A stretch of DNA of 64,000 nucleotides from Amaurobius ferox (Eukaryota > Arthropoda > Arachnida > Araneae > Amaurobiidae), in NCBI GenBank assembly GCA_951213105.1, contig OX578152.1, positions 97,338,568 to 97,402,567 on the forward strand, given 5' to 3'. Below the pieces are notes generated by a model, which was not told the DNA's origin, ran no database searches, and saw only the letters and a program-made list of their open reading frames with translations. The translations under genes were made by a program, and so were the position numbers. This document shows positions 47,577-59,900 of this stretch, piece after piece (position 1 is the stretch's first letter; every line of letters begins with the position of its first letter).

Positions 47577-48163
47577 TTGATCCGTTTTCATAGGTTGTCC
47601 AGGTATGTTCTTCAATGGTATCTTGCCACTTATTAAACAATCCGTTAGTCCACATTGTTTATTATTATAGTGAATGGATGGTCGGTGTTGTACACACTAT
47701 TCCGTGAACTGGTTCGTGGTCTGAAGGGGAGGGGGTACAGAGGGCATCGCTAAGCTGACGGGGAAATATTTTAAATATATTCATTTTATATAATTATTAT
47801 AAAAAAAAACAATTTATCGTAATTATTGGAAGTTAAGAAATTCCGTCCCCAACTCTTTGTTCAGTTACTGGCGCCCAAAGCGGCCGCTTGTTTTGCTTGC
47901 CCCATGCCCCTTAATCTGTCTCTAAATATATGCGCAATATATATCTGCGTTTATATCATATGAAGTAAAATCAGAATGTCAACTTTGAAATTTTTACATT
48001 TTATTGTGTATTTAAAAGTAAAGAAATACTTTTATTAAGTGAAACGGAAAGGACCGTCTGTTATCGTTAAATCAAGAAAGATCGTTACATTCGATTCAGA
48101 TAACTGAAGTGGAACGAGACATTTCACATATTTTTAAAGTTCGCAAATATTTCTTAAATGTTT

Positions 48164-48465
48164 TGTACGAAAGAATGTTTTGGTTCCAGTCAGGTTTGAA
48201 CTCTTGGACTGTGATCTTACCAGCCCGATACTATAAGGTTAGGCATGTAGCTTTTGCACTTCAATCGCGCAGATGCCAGGAGGACATGTTGTTGTCAGCC
48301 AGGAGAGAGGAGTGAAATGTGCCTCTGTGCTCTGCAGTGCTGCCATCTCGTGCTGGTTGCGTCACCAGTGTACGAACATATGTTTTGGTCTCGGCCAGAT
48401 TTGAACTCGAGACTGTGAACTTATAAGCTCGACATTACAAGGTTAGGCCAAAAGCTAGCTTCAGG
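48164..48465 (-). mobile_element. Two tRNA-related SINE-like units in tandem (~206 bp apart)
   Basis: TGTACGAANNNATGTTTTGG starts both units (48164 and 48370). In reverse, each has CTAACCTTNTAGTNTCG-like box A-side sequence and GAGTTCAAATCTGGCC, close to a box B. These look like heads of a second tRNA-derived SINE family, different from the one at 20254. The short open frame across the first unit is not a gene. Confidence 0.55.
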
Positions 48466-48695
48466 TCCTAACTTATAATTCGCGTATAGCTTCTTAACAA
48501 TGATCGATCGATGTTGAAAAGCGCGAAGTCGCTGCTGCCACACTTTTTCTACGCGTATCCCTCAAATAGTAGAAAACTGATTCGCCAGTCTCAAAATTGT
48601 CATTTGTCCCACATAATTTTAAAGTTATCTCATTTGGCCTACTATAATTTTAAAGTTATCTCATTTGGCCCATACTCAGTAAAGTTCCCCATGCA

Positions 48696-48699
<4 letters not shown>

Positions 48700-48737
<38 letters not shown>

Positions 48738-49464
48738 GTATATATATATGTATGTGTATGTATGTGTATATATGTATGTATATGTATGTATGTGTATATA
48801 TGTATGTATATGTATGTATGTATGTGTATATATGTATGTATATGTATGTATGTGTATATATGTATGTATATGTATGTATGTGTATATATGTATGTATATG
48901 TATGTATGTGTATATATGTATGTATATGTATGTATGTGTATATATGTATGTATATGTATGTATGTATGTGTATATATGTATGTATATGTATGTATGTATG
49001 TGTATATATGTATGTATGTATGTATGTGTATATATGTATGTATATGTATGTATGTGTATATATGTATGTATATGTATGTATGTGTATATATGTATGTATA
49101 TGTATGTATGTGTATATATGTATGTATGTGTATATATGTATGTATATGTATATGTGTATATGTATATGTGTATATATGTATATGTGTATATATGTATGTA
49201 TGTGTATATGTGTATATATGTGTATATGTGTATATATGTATGTATGTGTATATGTATATGTATGTATGTGTATATGTATATGTATATGTGTATATATGTA
49301 TATGTGTATATATGTATGTATGTGTATATGTGTATGTGTATATGTATATATATGTGTATATGTATGTATATATATATGTATATATATATTTGTATGTATA
49401 TATGCATATGTATATATATATGTGTGTATATATATGTATGTATATGTATGTGTATGTATATGTA

Positions 49465-49504
<40 letters not shown>

Positions 49505-49783
49505 GATATATATATATATGTAGATATATATATATGTAGATATATATATATATGTAGATATATATATATATGTAGATATATATATATATGTAGATATATA
49601 TATATATGTAGATATATATATATATGTAGGTATGTATATATATGTAGGTATGTAGATATATATATATGTAGGTATGTAGATATATATATATGTAGGTATA
49701 TATATATATATATGTAGGTATATATATATATGTAGGTATATATATATATATATATATATGTAGGTATATATATATATATATGT
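48700..49783. repeat. 1.08-kb TATG/TGTA microsatellite, strictly alternating purine-pyrimidine
   Basis: The first two thirds mix TATATG, TATGTG and TATG blocks in a higher-order pattern of about 40 bp. From about 49499 the unit changes to TAGATATATATATATATG and then GTAGGTATATA variants, about 20 bp each. Up to 49500 nearly every step alternates pyrimidine and purine, which favours Z-DNA or cruciforms. Frames of 240-370 codons on both strands, made of Y, I, C, M, V, H and T, are artefacts. Confidence 0.97.
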
Positions 49784-49868
49784 TTGATTACAATTAAGAA
49801 TCAAATATAATTATTTTCACACCAATTTTTCTATCAAAAGGTTAGAATCTCTTTCTTTTCCCTTCTAG

Positions 49869-50354
49869 GTATGGTTCCAGAACAGAAGAATGAAAGACAA
49901 GCGGCAACGCCTTGCAATAGCATGGCCCTACGCTGATCCCCATTTCGCCGCCTATGTCCTCAATGCCGCTGCCTACTCTGGCTACCCAATGCCACCGTTC
50001 GCCGGGTACTACGCCGCCTCTATCGCTGCCAGCCGCTACCCACCAGCTCCAGCTCCTGCTCCATACCTAGCTACTCCCCGTCCTCATATTACTCCAGCTC
50101 CACCTCAGGCAACTGCTTACCCAAGAGGAACTGCAGAAACACCCTCTTTTGCTACCTTTGGTACGCCTTGTATAGATCCCTGTAGATGTCATTTAGTGGG
50201 TTTCCCACAGAGACCACTAGTTACCAGTAGTCCACCCAGTTCTAATGTAAGTTCTCCGCAAGATACTACGAGGGTGACCACGACAGAGACTCAGTCCATA
50301 CAACCGAGAACACAGCTGTTCCAGCCCTACAAAACAGACATCGAAAGAGCGTAG
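49869..50354 (+). CDS. eve: even-skipped homeobox gene, coding exon 3 (helix 3 and C-terminal region)
   Basis: Codes for residues 120-280 and the stop at 50352-50354. It opens with homeodomain positions 47-60, [14 protein letters not shown], with W48, F49, N51 and R53 of the recognition helix. The Eve-typical [20 protein letters not shown] follows. The remainder is rich in Ala, Pro, Ser and Thr (PAPAPAPY at about 179-186), as in Eve repressor regions. The last 12 residues include LFQPYK (269-274), like the C-terminal LFKPYK-type motif by which Drosophila Eve recruits the corepressor Groucho. The acceptor CCCTTCTAG joins in phase 0. The 280-residue total is shorter than Drosophila Eve but plausible for an arthropod. 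Confidence 0.97.
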   Translation, partial: VWFQNRRMKDKRQRLAIAWPYADPHFAAYVLNAAAYSGYPMPPFAGYYAASIAASRYPPAPAPAPYLATPRPHITPAPPQATAYPRGTAETPSFATFGTPCIDPCRCHLVGFPQRPLVTSSPPSSNVSSPQDTTRVTTTETQSIQPRTQLFQPYKTDIERA

Positions 50355-50730
50355 AAATTTATCTCGTACTTTAAATTTGCAAGACTTTTTGTCTGGAGAG
50401 CATACATTTGTTGTTCCTATTAATTCATTTCTCATAACATTCAACATAACATTTCCTAGTTTCATAACTCGCCAGTAAGCGCTTGCACATAACTAAAATG
50501 TATTAGTGATGAGCACGCTTACGCGGGGAAAATTATAATATATAAGATTAAATTATGAATTCATTTCTAATTTTTGTTTTAGTAAGCTATATAAAATTAT
50601 ATACAGCCAAGCAAAGGCGCCTCATTACGGAACTCCTGGTATCCTAGATACCTTATCTCCACATCGTATAGTTTTTATAGCAGTGCAATTTTATAACAAT
50701 GGAGATTGGCATTGAAAATTTTAAATTTTA

Positions 50731-50753
50731 TATATATATATATGTATATAATA

Positions 50754-50804
<51 letters not shown>

Positions 50805-50840
50805 ATATATATATTATATATATATATATATATATATTAC
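50731..50840. repeat. (TA)n-rich microsatellite with a duplicated segment
   Basis: TATATATGTATATAATATAT occurs twice within about 110 bp of TA repeats. It follows the eve stop codon by about 380 bp. Confidence 0.9.
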
Positions 50841-52925
50841 TTTTAAATATTTAAATTTTAAAATTTTAAATAAATTTAAATATTTAGGCATTAATGTCTA
50901 AAATTGATTTTATTTTCATTTACATATTGTCCAAAATTGCGACAAATATGTCAGCTATGTGCTTTCTCATTGGTTGCAGAAAACTTAAGGTCCCATCAAT
51001 TTTGTTATGTTAGTTTGTTGCCACACTATTTGCGGCAACCTAACTCGACACTAAAGCATATGAAAAACTATAAATCTCCGCTAAGTTATAGTCCATCTAT
51101 TTAGCGCTATGAAAACTAAAATTTTGCTGTATTAAATCGATGGTTTAAGTTCAAATCTGACTATTCCTACCATTAAATTACAAAATTATATTCATGTTCT
51201 TTTCAATACTAAAATTTTCTACATGAATATTTAAAAAAAAAAAAAAAATATGTTGCTATGGAAACAAACCATCTATTCAATGTAAATATGATGGGCGTAT
51301 GAAGTCGAAACTGAGTCATTGGCTGATCAAAGCGTAACAGTGTATTCAAGATAGGCTTGCCGCGAGTATTGACCGCTTGCACGTGACGTCACAACTGTTA
51401 AATTTACCTACTGCTAGGGCCAGATTAAAGCAGGGCCCCCCATACCTCGGGCCCCAAAAAGTTTGTTAAAAAGAGTAAACTAAACATCAGTTTTTATTTA
51501 TTAAAAAGCTACACTCTGATCAGGAGCTTCTGTTTGTAAGTAACAAAGATGAAGCAATTTGAGCAGTAATTTGCCAACAAAAATATTAATTTTTGCTAAT
51601 TAAAATACACTGTTAATGTTAAAATAATAATAAAAAAAATCCTGATAACTTCTCAATGTTAGAGTTTTTAGTTGGATGATGAAAAGACGCGAATTTTCAG
51701 TCCTCTATAGAGGAGTACTATAGTATAGTATTAGTATGGGGCCTTGCTTTCTGTCATCCTTGTTTTGGACGGAAAAATCGCTTTTCCCTCCCATGTTAGA
51801 GTAAGCTTTTTATGCTGTTCGAAGTTTCTACTGGTACAATTATGTATTTTTTCGACGGATACAATAATTATTAATTGTGCTCGCAATATGCGGTACAATT
51901 TCTTTCTTGAAGACGTACGTTCATGTTTTTTATCGTATATGATGCGATATCACGACTGGACTCATTACTACCACATCAGCGTTTATTCCGTCCAACCATG
52001 GCAACGTAAATAACCGACGCCCGCGCGTGCAAATGGTCAATAGAAGCACGATTGCGGAATAAAAAATTTCAACTTTATATTTTCTAATATAGTTTTTCTT
52101 AAAACATTTTTAGAATTAGCACAAAATTTAATAGCGATCTTTTTCATTGTTATTCATCAAAATAATACATTTTTAATTTTATATTAAAGAAACTTAGAAT
52201 TTGTGTTCTCCTGTACTAAAGAATTGTCGAGAATTACACATTTTTCAATACGTTATCACACGTATTGAATTGATGACAGGATCAACCAGTGTATGACTTA
52301 AGCAAATAATCTTCGGATTTGACAAGATTGTAATATAACTCAACCAAAATCACTTGTGGATTCATTTTATTTGTTCTAATTATGTACATATATACCACGC
52401 ATAGATTACTATATCTTAAGATACCAACTAGTTTTATTGCAATTATAAGTCACAAAAAGGAAACTGACATGAACTTACAAAGTCTACACAATCTGAAATG
52501 CATCAGGACTTGATGATGCTGTACTGAAGTTATTTTGCTCACCTCAAAATGAAGTCTTACTTAGTTCGAATATTCACACTATTTCACTTTCTCATGGTAG
52601 CTTATGGATGGCAATGTGCACGCAATTGGAGTCTGAAGAAATGGGCGTCATGTACGATTTTATCGACTCTAATTTCGACTGCAACAAAATGCTATAAACT
52701 GTAATTAGGCTACTCATTTTCCAGCTTGTAAAATATAAGAAAATATTTGAAACAATGTCAAGAATGCTTTACTACTAGTCTCAATTTTATGAGTGTTGTT
52801 TTTTGCACGATGTTTCTGTTTAATATGTAAATAATCATCAAAGGAATACTTTGTAAATAGTCCATTCTTCAGTCGTTTCATCTTCTAAATTTTATGTGCC
52901 AAATATAGTCAGTGTGTAGTTCTTA

Positions 52926-52931
52926 ATAAAT
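52926..52931 (+). terminator. Candidate eve polyadenylation signal
   Basis: AATAAA followed 20-50 bp later by TTTGAAAACCTTGTCTCC and T-rich sequence. It is the canonical hexamer with the best context seen, but it would give a 2.6-kb 3' UTR. Confidence 0.35.
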
Positions 52932-52950
52932 ATTAATTATTACTTTGAAA

Positions 52951-54180
52951 ACCTTGTCTCCATTTTATGTTTATTGATATTAATTTAGTGTATGTACTGC
53001 GCGTTGAATAAGATTATAGTTTCATAAATTAAACTTTATCAGGGGCACCACCAAATATTGAAAAGAAAAGTCCCCCGTCCCCTCCTCTAAATGTAACTTT
53101 TGAGTTGCCACTATGTTTTTAAAGTTCGAGTAATATATTTTGATGGTGTAATCACTATCAAAAAGTAAACTTATCTTCATAACAGGTCCACCAAATAATA
53201 TGTTTTATTTCTAGAAAGTGATCACTTTCAACTTATAGAAAAGAGACACTGTTTAGTTAACGGCTTCATAAATCTGCTTTTGTTTAAAAAAAAAAAAAAA
53301 TACACCACAAAGCTCTCAACTACATATGCCATTTTGTGTACGAGCAAAACATAATTTATTAAACTACTTAACACGTCTCAATTGAAAAGGGGGGGGGGGT
53401 AGCTAGTAAGTAACAGGGCGCATACGGATGCTTAAAAATTTGGAAAGTACATGACCATTTTCAAGACCTTGAAAATTCCAAATTTCTTGGTTAAGTGCTT
53501 GAGAAAGGGAGGGAGGGAAATGTCCCCCCCCCCCCCCCCCCCCCAAAGAAGTTCTGCTTACCCTGGAAATTTCCACTATTCCCGAAAAATTGCAAAGTTA
53601 TATAATTTTTTTCCAAAAAATTTCCAAAATGGTTTCAACAATAAGCAATAACATTAGTTTGCTATTTATTTTTCCTCCCCAAAACTCATTACAACTTTAT
53701 AATAAGTTATTAATTGACGTCCAAAGAAAGAAAGAAAATACACTGTCCTTGAAAAGTGCATGAAATTGTTTTTTTTTTTTTTTTTTAGGGAGGGGGTATT
53801 TATATCAATAATGCAAAACTCTTAGATACGCCACTGACAGCGTATGAGATTCTTTACTAATCCCGGATGGATATAGCTCAGTAGGTACGCGGTGGTCTTG
53901 AAATCCAAAAGTCCAGTTCGTTCCTGAACATACTTTCTCTGCCAATGCTTCCGATTTACCCGGAAAGTTTCCGATTTTCGGACACCCTTCCGATCGGAAA
54001 CAGATTTCTTCCGATTTTTCGTTTACAAGCTAAAAGTCTCTACTTTTCCCCGATTCCCTAACGATGTCCCCTCTTCCTCCGAAAATGATAAACAAAATTT
54101 CTTCACTTCCTTTCTGGCGACTTGCGAATGTATTTCATTCAAATTGAGAATAGCAGTCGTGAAGATATACCAACTGGCAC
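52951..54180. other. Intergenic sequence with a tRNA-like relic and a poly-C tract
   Basis: At 53524-53544 is a run of 21 C. A G tract lies at about 53391-53399 and a T tract at 53769-53786. At 53870-53935, ATATAGCTCAGTAGGTACGC and CCAGTTCGTTCC resemble a tRNA or SINE head with a poor box B. No protein gene is seen. Confidence 0.5.
53870..53950 (+). pseudogene. tRNA-like relic
   Basis: GGATATAGCTCAGTAGGTAC is a good D-arm/box A match, and GTCCAGTTCGTTCCTGAAC is a weak box B. The acceptor stem does not pair well, so this is more likely a SINE head or tRNA pseudogene than an active tRNA. Confidence 0.35.
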
Positions 54181-54181
54181 T

Positions 54182-54567
54182 GAGTACTTACATTCAATGA
54201 TTGGATGAATCATTTCGTGGAAAAGTACGCCATGTCACATGACGTACTTTTCCACGCAGAGTACTTACATTCAATGATTGGATGAATCATTTCGTGGAAA
54301 AGTACGCCATGTCACATGACGTACTTTTCCACGCAGAGTACTTACATTCAATGATTGGATGAATCATTTCGTGGAAAAGTACGCCATGTCACATGACGTA
54401 CTTTTCCACGCAGAGTACTTACATTCAATGATTGGATGAATCATTTCGTGGAAAAGTACGCCATGTCACATGACGTACTTTTCCACGCAGAGTACTTACA
54501 TTCAATGATTGGATGAATCATTTCGTGGAAAAGTACGCCATGTCACATGACGTACTTTTCCACGCAG
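54182..54567. repeat. 77-bp palindromic minisatellite, five units
   Basis: Units start GAGTACTTACATTCAATGAT at 54182, 54259, 54336, 54413 and 54490. As far as I can compare them they are identical. Each contains GTGGAAAAGTACG, a short centre with CATGTCACATG, and the exact complement CGTACTTTTCCAC. This is a 39-nt near-perfect palindrome. The identity suggests recent amplification or homogenisation. Confidence 0.95.
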
Positions 54568-54866
54568 AGATGCCAACTTTTACGAATTTTCCGTAGTTTC
54601 TACGGATTTTTACTTCATCCTACGGTTTTACGGACATTACTCCCAAAACTACGGGAAAACTCGTGAAATCCATGCATCCCCCATATTCATATTCCCAGCT
54701 TTGCTGAGTCCTAAATTATCAGTTTGCATCTATTTTCTTCTTCTAATGATTTCATATCAAAACAATAGACCTAGTTTATTTCTATAGTGCAAGTAAAAAT
54801 AAAGAAATATTTTACTAAACAAATTATATTTCATTTAAATTATAAGATTGCACAATTCGGTCTTTT

Positions 54867-55764
54867 TACTTTCCATATATACAATAATGTATAAGAAAAG
54901 TATTGTGACGGGGTCGAATATTCGAATTCGAGTTTTCGACGGGAGAGCATGTTTCAAGTATCCCTGCTCACGAATCGAACATTTTTGAGGTGATCGTCTC
55001 TGTGTGTGTGTGTCAGCGAGTCTGTAGAGACTATATCTCACGAACGAATGGAGCGATTCGAATGAAATTTGGTACAAAAATCACAATACGTGAATACTGG
55101 AAGCCTATTGTTTTTAAACACAATAGAATGTTCAGACCCCCCCCTAAATTTTCGAGTGAAATTTTGAAAATCATCATCAAAAAAATCAAAACCTTTAATA
55201 AAGTTACGCAAATAGACATTTCTTATGTAATTTTTCCCTTTTGAAAACGATTGACACAAACTGTAAAACGCTAGCATGAACCATTCTCGAGATATTGCAC
55301 ATTTTTCAAATAAATTTATCAAAAATCAAGTAAAATAAAAAAAAAATAACTCTTAGGAAACATGTTTACTTTTATATGTAATATCATGCGACACATTTGG
55401 TGACATTATTCTCGTGGATCTAACTCGTTCCATTCACGAGAAAAGATACTTTGAGTAATACTTTTGTATTTGAAAGCCAATAGTCATTTATCTGTTGTAA
55501 AAGTAACTCATTTCTCCGTCCATAACACTTGGCGAGATTTTGGCGGAATGTCGCCGACTTGGTTAACTTTTTAAAATGTTGCCAAATTAACGAAAATCTC
55601 GCCAACGGGATAAAAATGATGCTAAATCAATGAAAATGACGACTACGATAAGAAAATTCAATATCTTGTAAAGAGTATTAGTATCTACTATAAGAATAAC
55701 TTTTTTAACTGTAAAAGTGGTAAATTCATTGCATTGTATAAGGAAAGTCATATGATGCCCACTA
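54867..55764 (-). mobile_element. Family B element, copy 5
   Basis: Reverse orientation, with ACTTTCCATATATACAATAA at the left, the GTCTCTGTGTGTGTGTGTCA microsatellite, GTACAAAAATCACAATACGT, GGCGAGATTTTGGCGGAATG in the middle, and TATAAGGAAAGTCATATGAT with GCCCACTAA at the right. Nearly full length. Confidence 0.85.
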
Positions 55765-55988
55765 AGAGTACACAATTGCCTTTTTCCATCTATCTCCATC
55801 CCCTTATTATTGCACATTAACTTGACTAAACTAGCTTATTTTCATATTTTGGTTGATTAGAAAGGTTAACTTTTTAATTATTTTCATATGAATTGTACGA
55901 TCGTGAAATTCAGTTTTTTTTGTTTTCTTTGTGGCCCTTGCCGAGAGTACGTAATCATCCTTTTCCATCGATCTCCATCTCCATATTT
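55760..55988 (+). repeat. ~177-bp repeat flanking family A copy 7
   Basis: CACATTAACTTGACTAAACT, GCCGAGAGTACGTAAT and CCATCTCCATCTCC recur with an offset of about 177 bp here. They recur again at about 57000-57120, on the other side of family A copy 7, which therefore split a tandem array. Confidence 0.75.
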
Positions 55989-56932
55989 TTACTTTCCCTG
56001 CAATACATGGTAATGTATAGGGAAAGTATTGGAATCATGCCGAAATTCACAACTCGAGTTTTCGACGAAACTACACGTTTCGAGACCTCTAGAATACGAA
56101 AAAACCATTTTTAACGTGACGTCTGTGTGTGTGTCTGTCTGTCTGTGCAATGTATGTATCCACTCTAACTCAAAAAATAATGGACCGAATTTCATAAAAT
56201 TTAGTAGGTAAGTCACTTGGGTATGACCCTGATGCTGATTAGGTTTTGGTACGATTCGTAAAAACAGAACCCGCCTTTTTTTGCGAAATGGCCCTTAAAA
56301 ATTTCATGTATCCGCTCTAGCTAAAATACTAATTGACCAAATTTCACAAAATTTGGTAGATAAGTTACTTGTACGATACTCTGGTGCTGATAAGATTTTG
56401 GTATTAATCGGAAAAGAACAACCTGCCATTTTTTACGAAATGACCCGCAAAAATGTCATATATCCACTCTAACTAAGATATTAATTGACCAAATTTCACA
56501 AAATTTGATAGATAAGTTACTTGGGGGATAGATACTCTGGTGCTGATTAGATTTTGGTATTATTCGGAAAAGAACAACCTGCCTTTTTTACGAAATGGCC
56601 CTCAAAAATCGCAAAATCTAAAAAAAGCTACGTATGTTCAAATATATCAATTAAATGCTTGTTTTATACGTAATTTTTGATGAGGAAAATAATAACAACT
56701 CTATTACTGTAGGAATAACCATTCTCGAGATATTTGAGGTTTTTTGCATTTAGTTATGCCACTTTTAGAAAAATGTCTAATTACCAAATAAAAACAGAAA
56801 TTGAATTGAAAATGCAAATTTAGTGTTATTTTGTGCAATTAAACTCAATTTAATGTATGATTAAAGAAAAAAAAATATGAATTTGAGTCTTCAGGGAAAG
56901 TCATGTGCTGCCCACATCAGATTTTTATTGAT
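55989..56932 (-). mobile_element. Family A element, copy 7, with three internal units
   Basis: Same ends as the other reverse copies. The internal unit marked by TGGTGCTGAT and CCTGCC/CCCGCC with TTTACGAAATG occurs three times (about 56165-56300, 56310-56450 and 56465-56600) instead of two. This shows that the unit number varies within the family. Confidence 0.85.
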
Positions 56933-57192
56933 TATAAAGGCTAATTTTTTAATTATTTTCATATATATATAGTACGGTCATAAAATTCAGTTTTTTTTTT
57001 CGCGGGCGTTGCCGAGAGTACGTAATTATCCTTTTCCACCCATCTCCATCTCCCTATTGTTGCACATTAACTTGACTAAACTAGCTAATTTTCATATTTT
57101 GGTTAATTATAAAAGTTAATTTCTTAATTATGCCATTTTCCCTGTATTAGCCTTTTCTCTCTTTTCCCTATTTTAGGCTATTTTACCCATTT

Positions 57193-57924
57193 TACTTTCC
57201 CTGCAATACTTGGTAATGTATAGGGAAAGTATTGGAATCATGCCGAAAATCGCAATTCGAGTTTTTGTCGGATCTACACGTTTCAAGACCTAGAATACGA
57301 AAAAACCATTTTTAGCGTGACCTCTGTCTGTGCAGATTTTGTATCCACTCTTAACTAAGAAACTAATGGACCGAATTTCACAAAATTTGGTAGGTAAGTC
57401 ACTTGTGGGCGAGTCTGATGCTGATTAGTTTTAGGTACGATTCGGGATAAAAGAATCCGCCCATTTTTGCGAAGTGGCCCGCAAAAGCTTTTATCCACTC
57501 TAACCGAAAAACTAATGGACCGAATTTCACAAAATTCGGCAGATGAGTCATTTGTGGGTCACCCTGGTGCTGATTAGATTTTGGCATCATTCGGAAAAAA
57601 ATAACCTGCCTTTTTTTTGCAAAATGGCCCGCAAAAATCGTCAAAATCTAAACTAACGAATTATGTATGCTCAAATATATTCATTAAATGCTTGTTTAAT
57701 GCGTAATTTTTAGCGAAGAAAATAATAAGATCAACCCCATTACACTGGGACAAGCCGTTCTCGAGATATTTTAGTTTTTCGTATTTTCTCTACGCCACCT
57801 TTGAAATGAAGTCCGGTTACCGAATGAGAACGAAAATTAAATTAAAAGAGAAATAAATTTAATTAAAATAAAGAGAACGTGGATATAAGTCTGCAGGGAA
57901 AGTCATGTACTGCCCACATCAGAT
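57193..57924 (-). mobile_element. Family A element, copy 8
   Basis: Reverse orientation, starting ACTTTCCCTGCAATACTTGG, with a very short GTCTGTCTGTGCAG microsatellite, two internal units and TGCCCACATCAGATA at the right end. Confidence 0.85.
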
Positions 57925-58928
57925 ACTTTTTTAAGTATGATGTATTTATTTTACAATGCTTTTGCATAACGTCGATGGAATTTGCCTAAAGTCGTGAATT
58001 TTTTCCTATGAATAAAAATCTACAGATTTTCAGTCATTCAGAGTTGGCAGCTATGCCTTCTGCTCTAATTGATCCTGGCATTATGAAATGAAGCTAGTGC
58101 GATAAAAACTAAGTGTAAAACAAATCAAGAGTCTTGGTCTTTAGCATCGTAAGGGTTCATGCCAGCCAAGTTTGGATAGCTCAGTTTGAGACCTTTGATC
58201 AAGGTTTGAGATCTTCTCTGATCAAAACACATTTATGTCAAAAATATATGAGTATTTTAAGATTTTTAGTTTAAATTAAGGAAAGGCTTTGAGTTGGAAA
58301 TTCAAATTCATATATATGTGTTGTCTGAATAAAAAGAAGAAAACTGTAAATTTGCTATTTTTCTGAAATTCAAAATTTTCTCGCTTTTGAAGATGCAACC
58401 ATACGACTTTAAAAATATTCCAGACTACCGTAGTCATTTCCAAAGCGCTATCTCAACTTCGTTTAACCACTGTATTGTTTAAGATATGCAGCTTAAAATA
58501 ATTTCTGCAATATAATGTCTTGCAGTGAAGTTGTCCTGTGCCTGTGCCGTAACACTTCATAAACTAATTTGGATAGTTTGGATACTTCCGGATATCGTAC
58601 TCAGGTCCTCAGAATGAAATCCCCGTTCCTTAACCATTGTGATATCACGCTTGCAGTACAGGAGTACCTCAGCTCATATGACTATGTGCCTCGGCGAGAT
58701 TTTTGTTTTAAAAATCGAATTAGCTTAAAAATGATGATTTCAAATGAATTTATTTTCGCAGACAATTCTCTCAAGAATTCAGGAATAATTTTGAAGAACA
58801 ATTTTCCAGACAATGTATAGACATTAAGTGGGTAACACGGTTAGAGGTTTTGTAATTTCGGGAATTTTAAAGATACGATTTAGATTTACCTTTAAACGTA
58901 TAATTATTTTATAATCATAAGTATTCTG

Positions 58929-58966
<38 letters not shown>

Positions 58967-59900
58967 TGAATCGGGTAACAATTAACAATAATTCTGATTA
59001 TTACTGCTCTGTTTTTCAGCCGATTCTGAAAGTGTTGCAGCGCAGCAGACGACTACGCAATCGACCGCTATTCTTAGTTCCGAGTTTTAAAAGTAAAAAA
59101 CGAAAAGCAATTAAACTGATCGACAAAGGTGGCCAGCCTATAATAATAAAATATGTCATCTGCTTGTGTCGTCTGTAGCGAAAGATCTAAGCGACCCACA
59201 GACATGAAATTAGGTAAAGAGGTACCTCGGCTCTCGAAAAGAAACGCTTAGTCGGTATTTTTTTTTAAATCCAAATTAGTTTAAAGATTAAAAATTTATT
59301 TAAATTCGAACCTATTCCAGTACAGCAGCCACTTTGACCGGTAGCACCATCTATCGCACGTTGTTAAAACTAATTACTAAAGTTATACATTTTATATTTT
59401 ACATACAATTCAAAATGGGCATGGTCTGCACTTTCAACTGCGACTCATCGTATACATTATCGATTAAGCCAAAATTAAATCCAGCTGCCCAGGCTACTGG
59501 GAAATCTAAAGCGATCACCCTGACAATATTTGGACTTAACTTTCACTCTTGAAAACTCTACAAATTTATCGATTACTTTAAATTTTGCTGGTTATATGGA
59601 AGCGAAAACGTCGTGGTTCGAATTTTCAGATTGAAATGGCATTAAATTTAAAATATACTGATAAATGCTATCGGTTCAAAGAATTTAATCATATTTTGAG
59701 TGTTCTTTCAGAGCGAATTTAAATTTTAATAAGATTATTTTGCATATTTCATCAAATGTTTATGCCACCACAAAAGCTCACAATTGTTTTTCTAATGATG
59801 TGTTTCTTTCTAATGCTTTATTTTTAACTTGCTTAGAAAATGAATATTTATTGCGCCATATCTTTAGAACTAAATTCCCTGCTGTAAACGGGAACTAATT
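57925..59900. other. Intergenic sequence, no gene seen
   Basis: A (TA)n microsatellite lies at 58929-58964. Around 58168-58210 and 58560-58690 are tRNA-like words (GGATAGCTCAGTTTGAGACC; GTACAGGAGTACCTCAGCTC) that may be old SINE heads. The short frames at 58569, 58966 and 59334 have no known motif. Confidence 0.5.

Larger units (their letters stand above)
46208..49868 (+). other. eve intron 2 (3.7 kb), splitting the homeobox
   Basis: GTAAGC to TTTTCCCTTCTAG. It contains a long inverted repeat (46998-47576), two tRNA-related repeats (48164-48465) and a 1.08-kb microsatellite that ends about 85 bp before exon 3. No extra exon is apparent. Confidence 0.95.
50355..52950 (+). other. Probable eve 3' UTR and downstream sequence
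   Basis: AT-rich sequence without genes. A first AATAAA lies at 50869-50874, inside a TA/AT-rich tract. A better-placed one is at 52926-52931, followed by a T/GT-rich stretch. Which is used cannot be told from sequence. (TA)n tracts fill 50731-50840. At 51415-51460, GGGCCAGATTAAAGCAGGGC resembles a common transposon end. Confidence 0.4.

Noticed and set aside
48511..49804. Open frames of 240-370 codons on both strands, made of Y, I, C, M, V, H and T
   Set aside because: They are translations of the TATG/TGTA microsatellite. Long frames on both strands are expected because the repeat rarely makes a stop.
53870..53950. Functional tRNA gene
   Set aside because: Box A is good, but box B is weak and the acceptor stem does not pair well.
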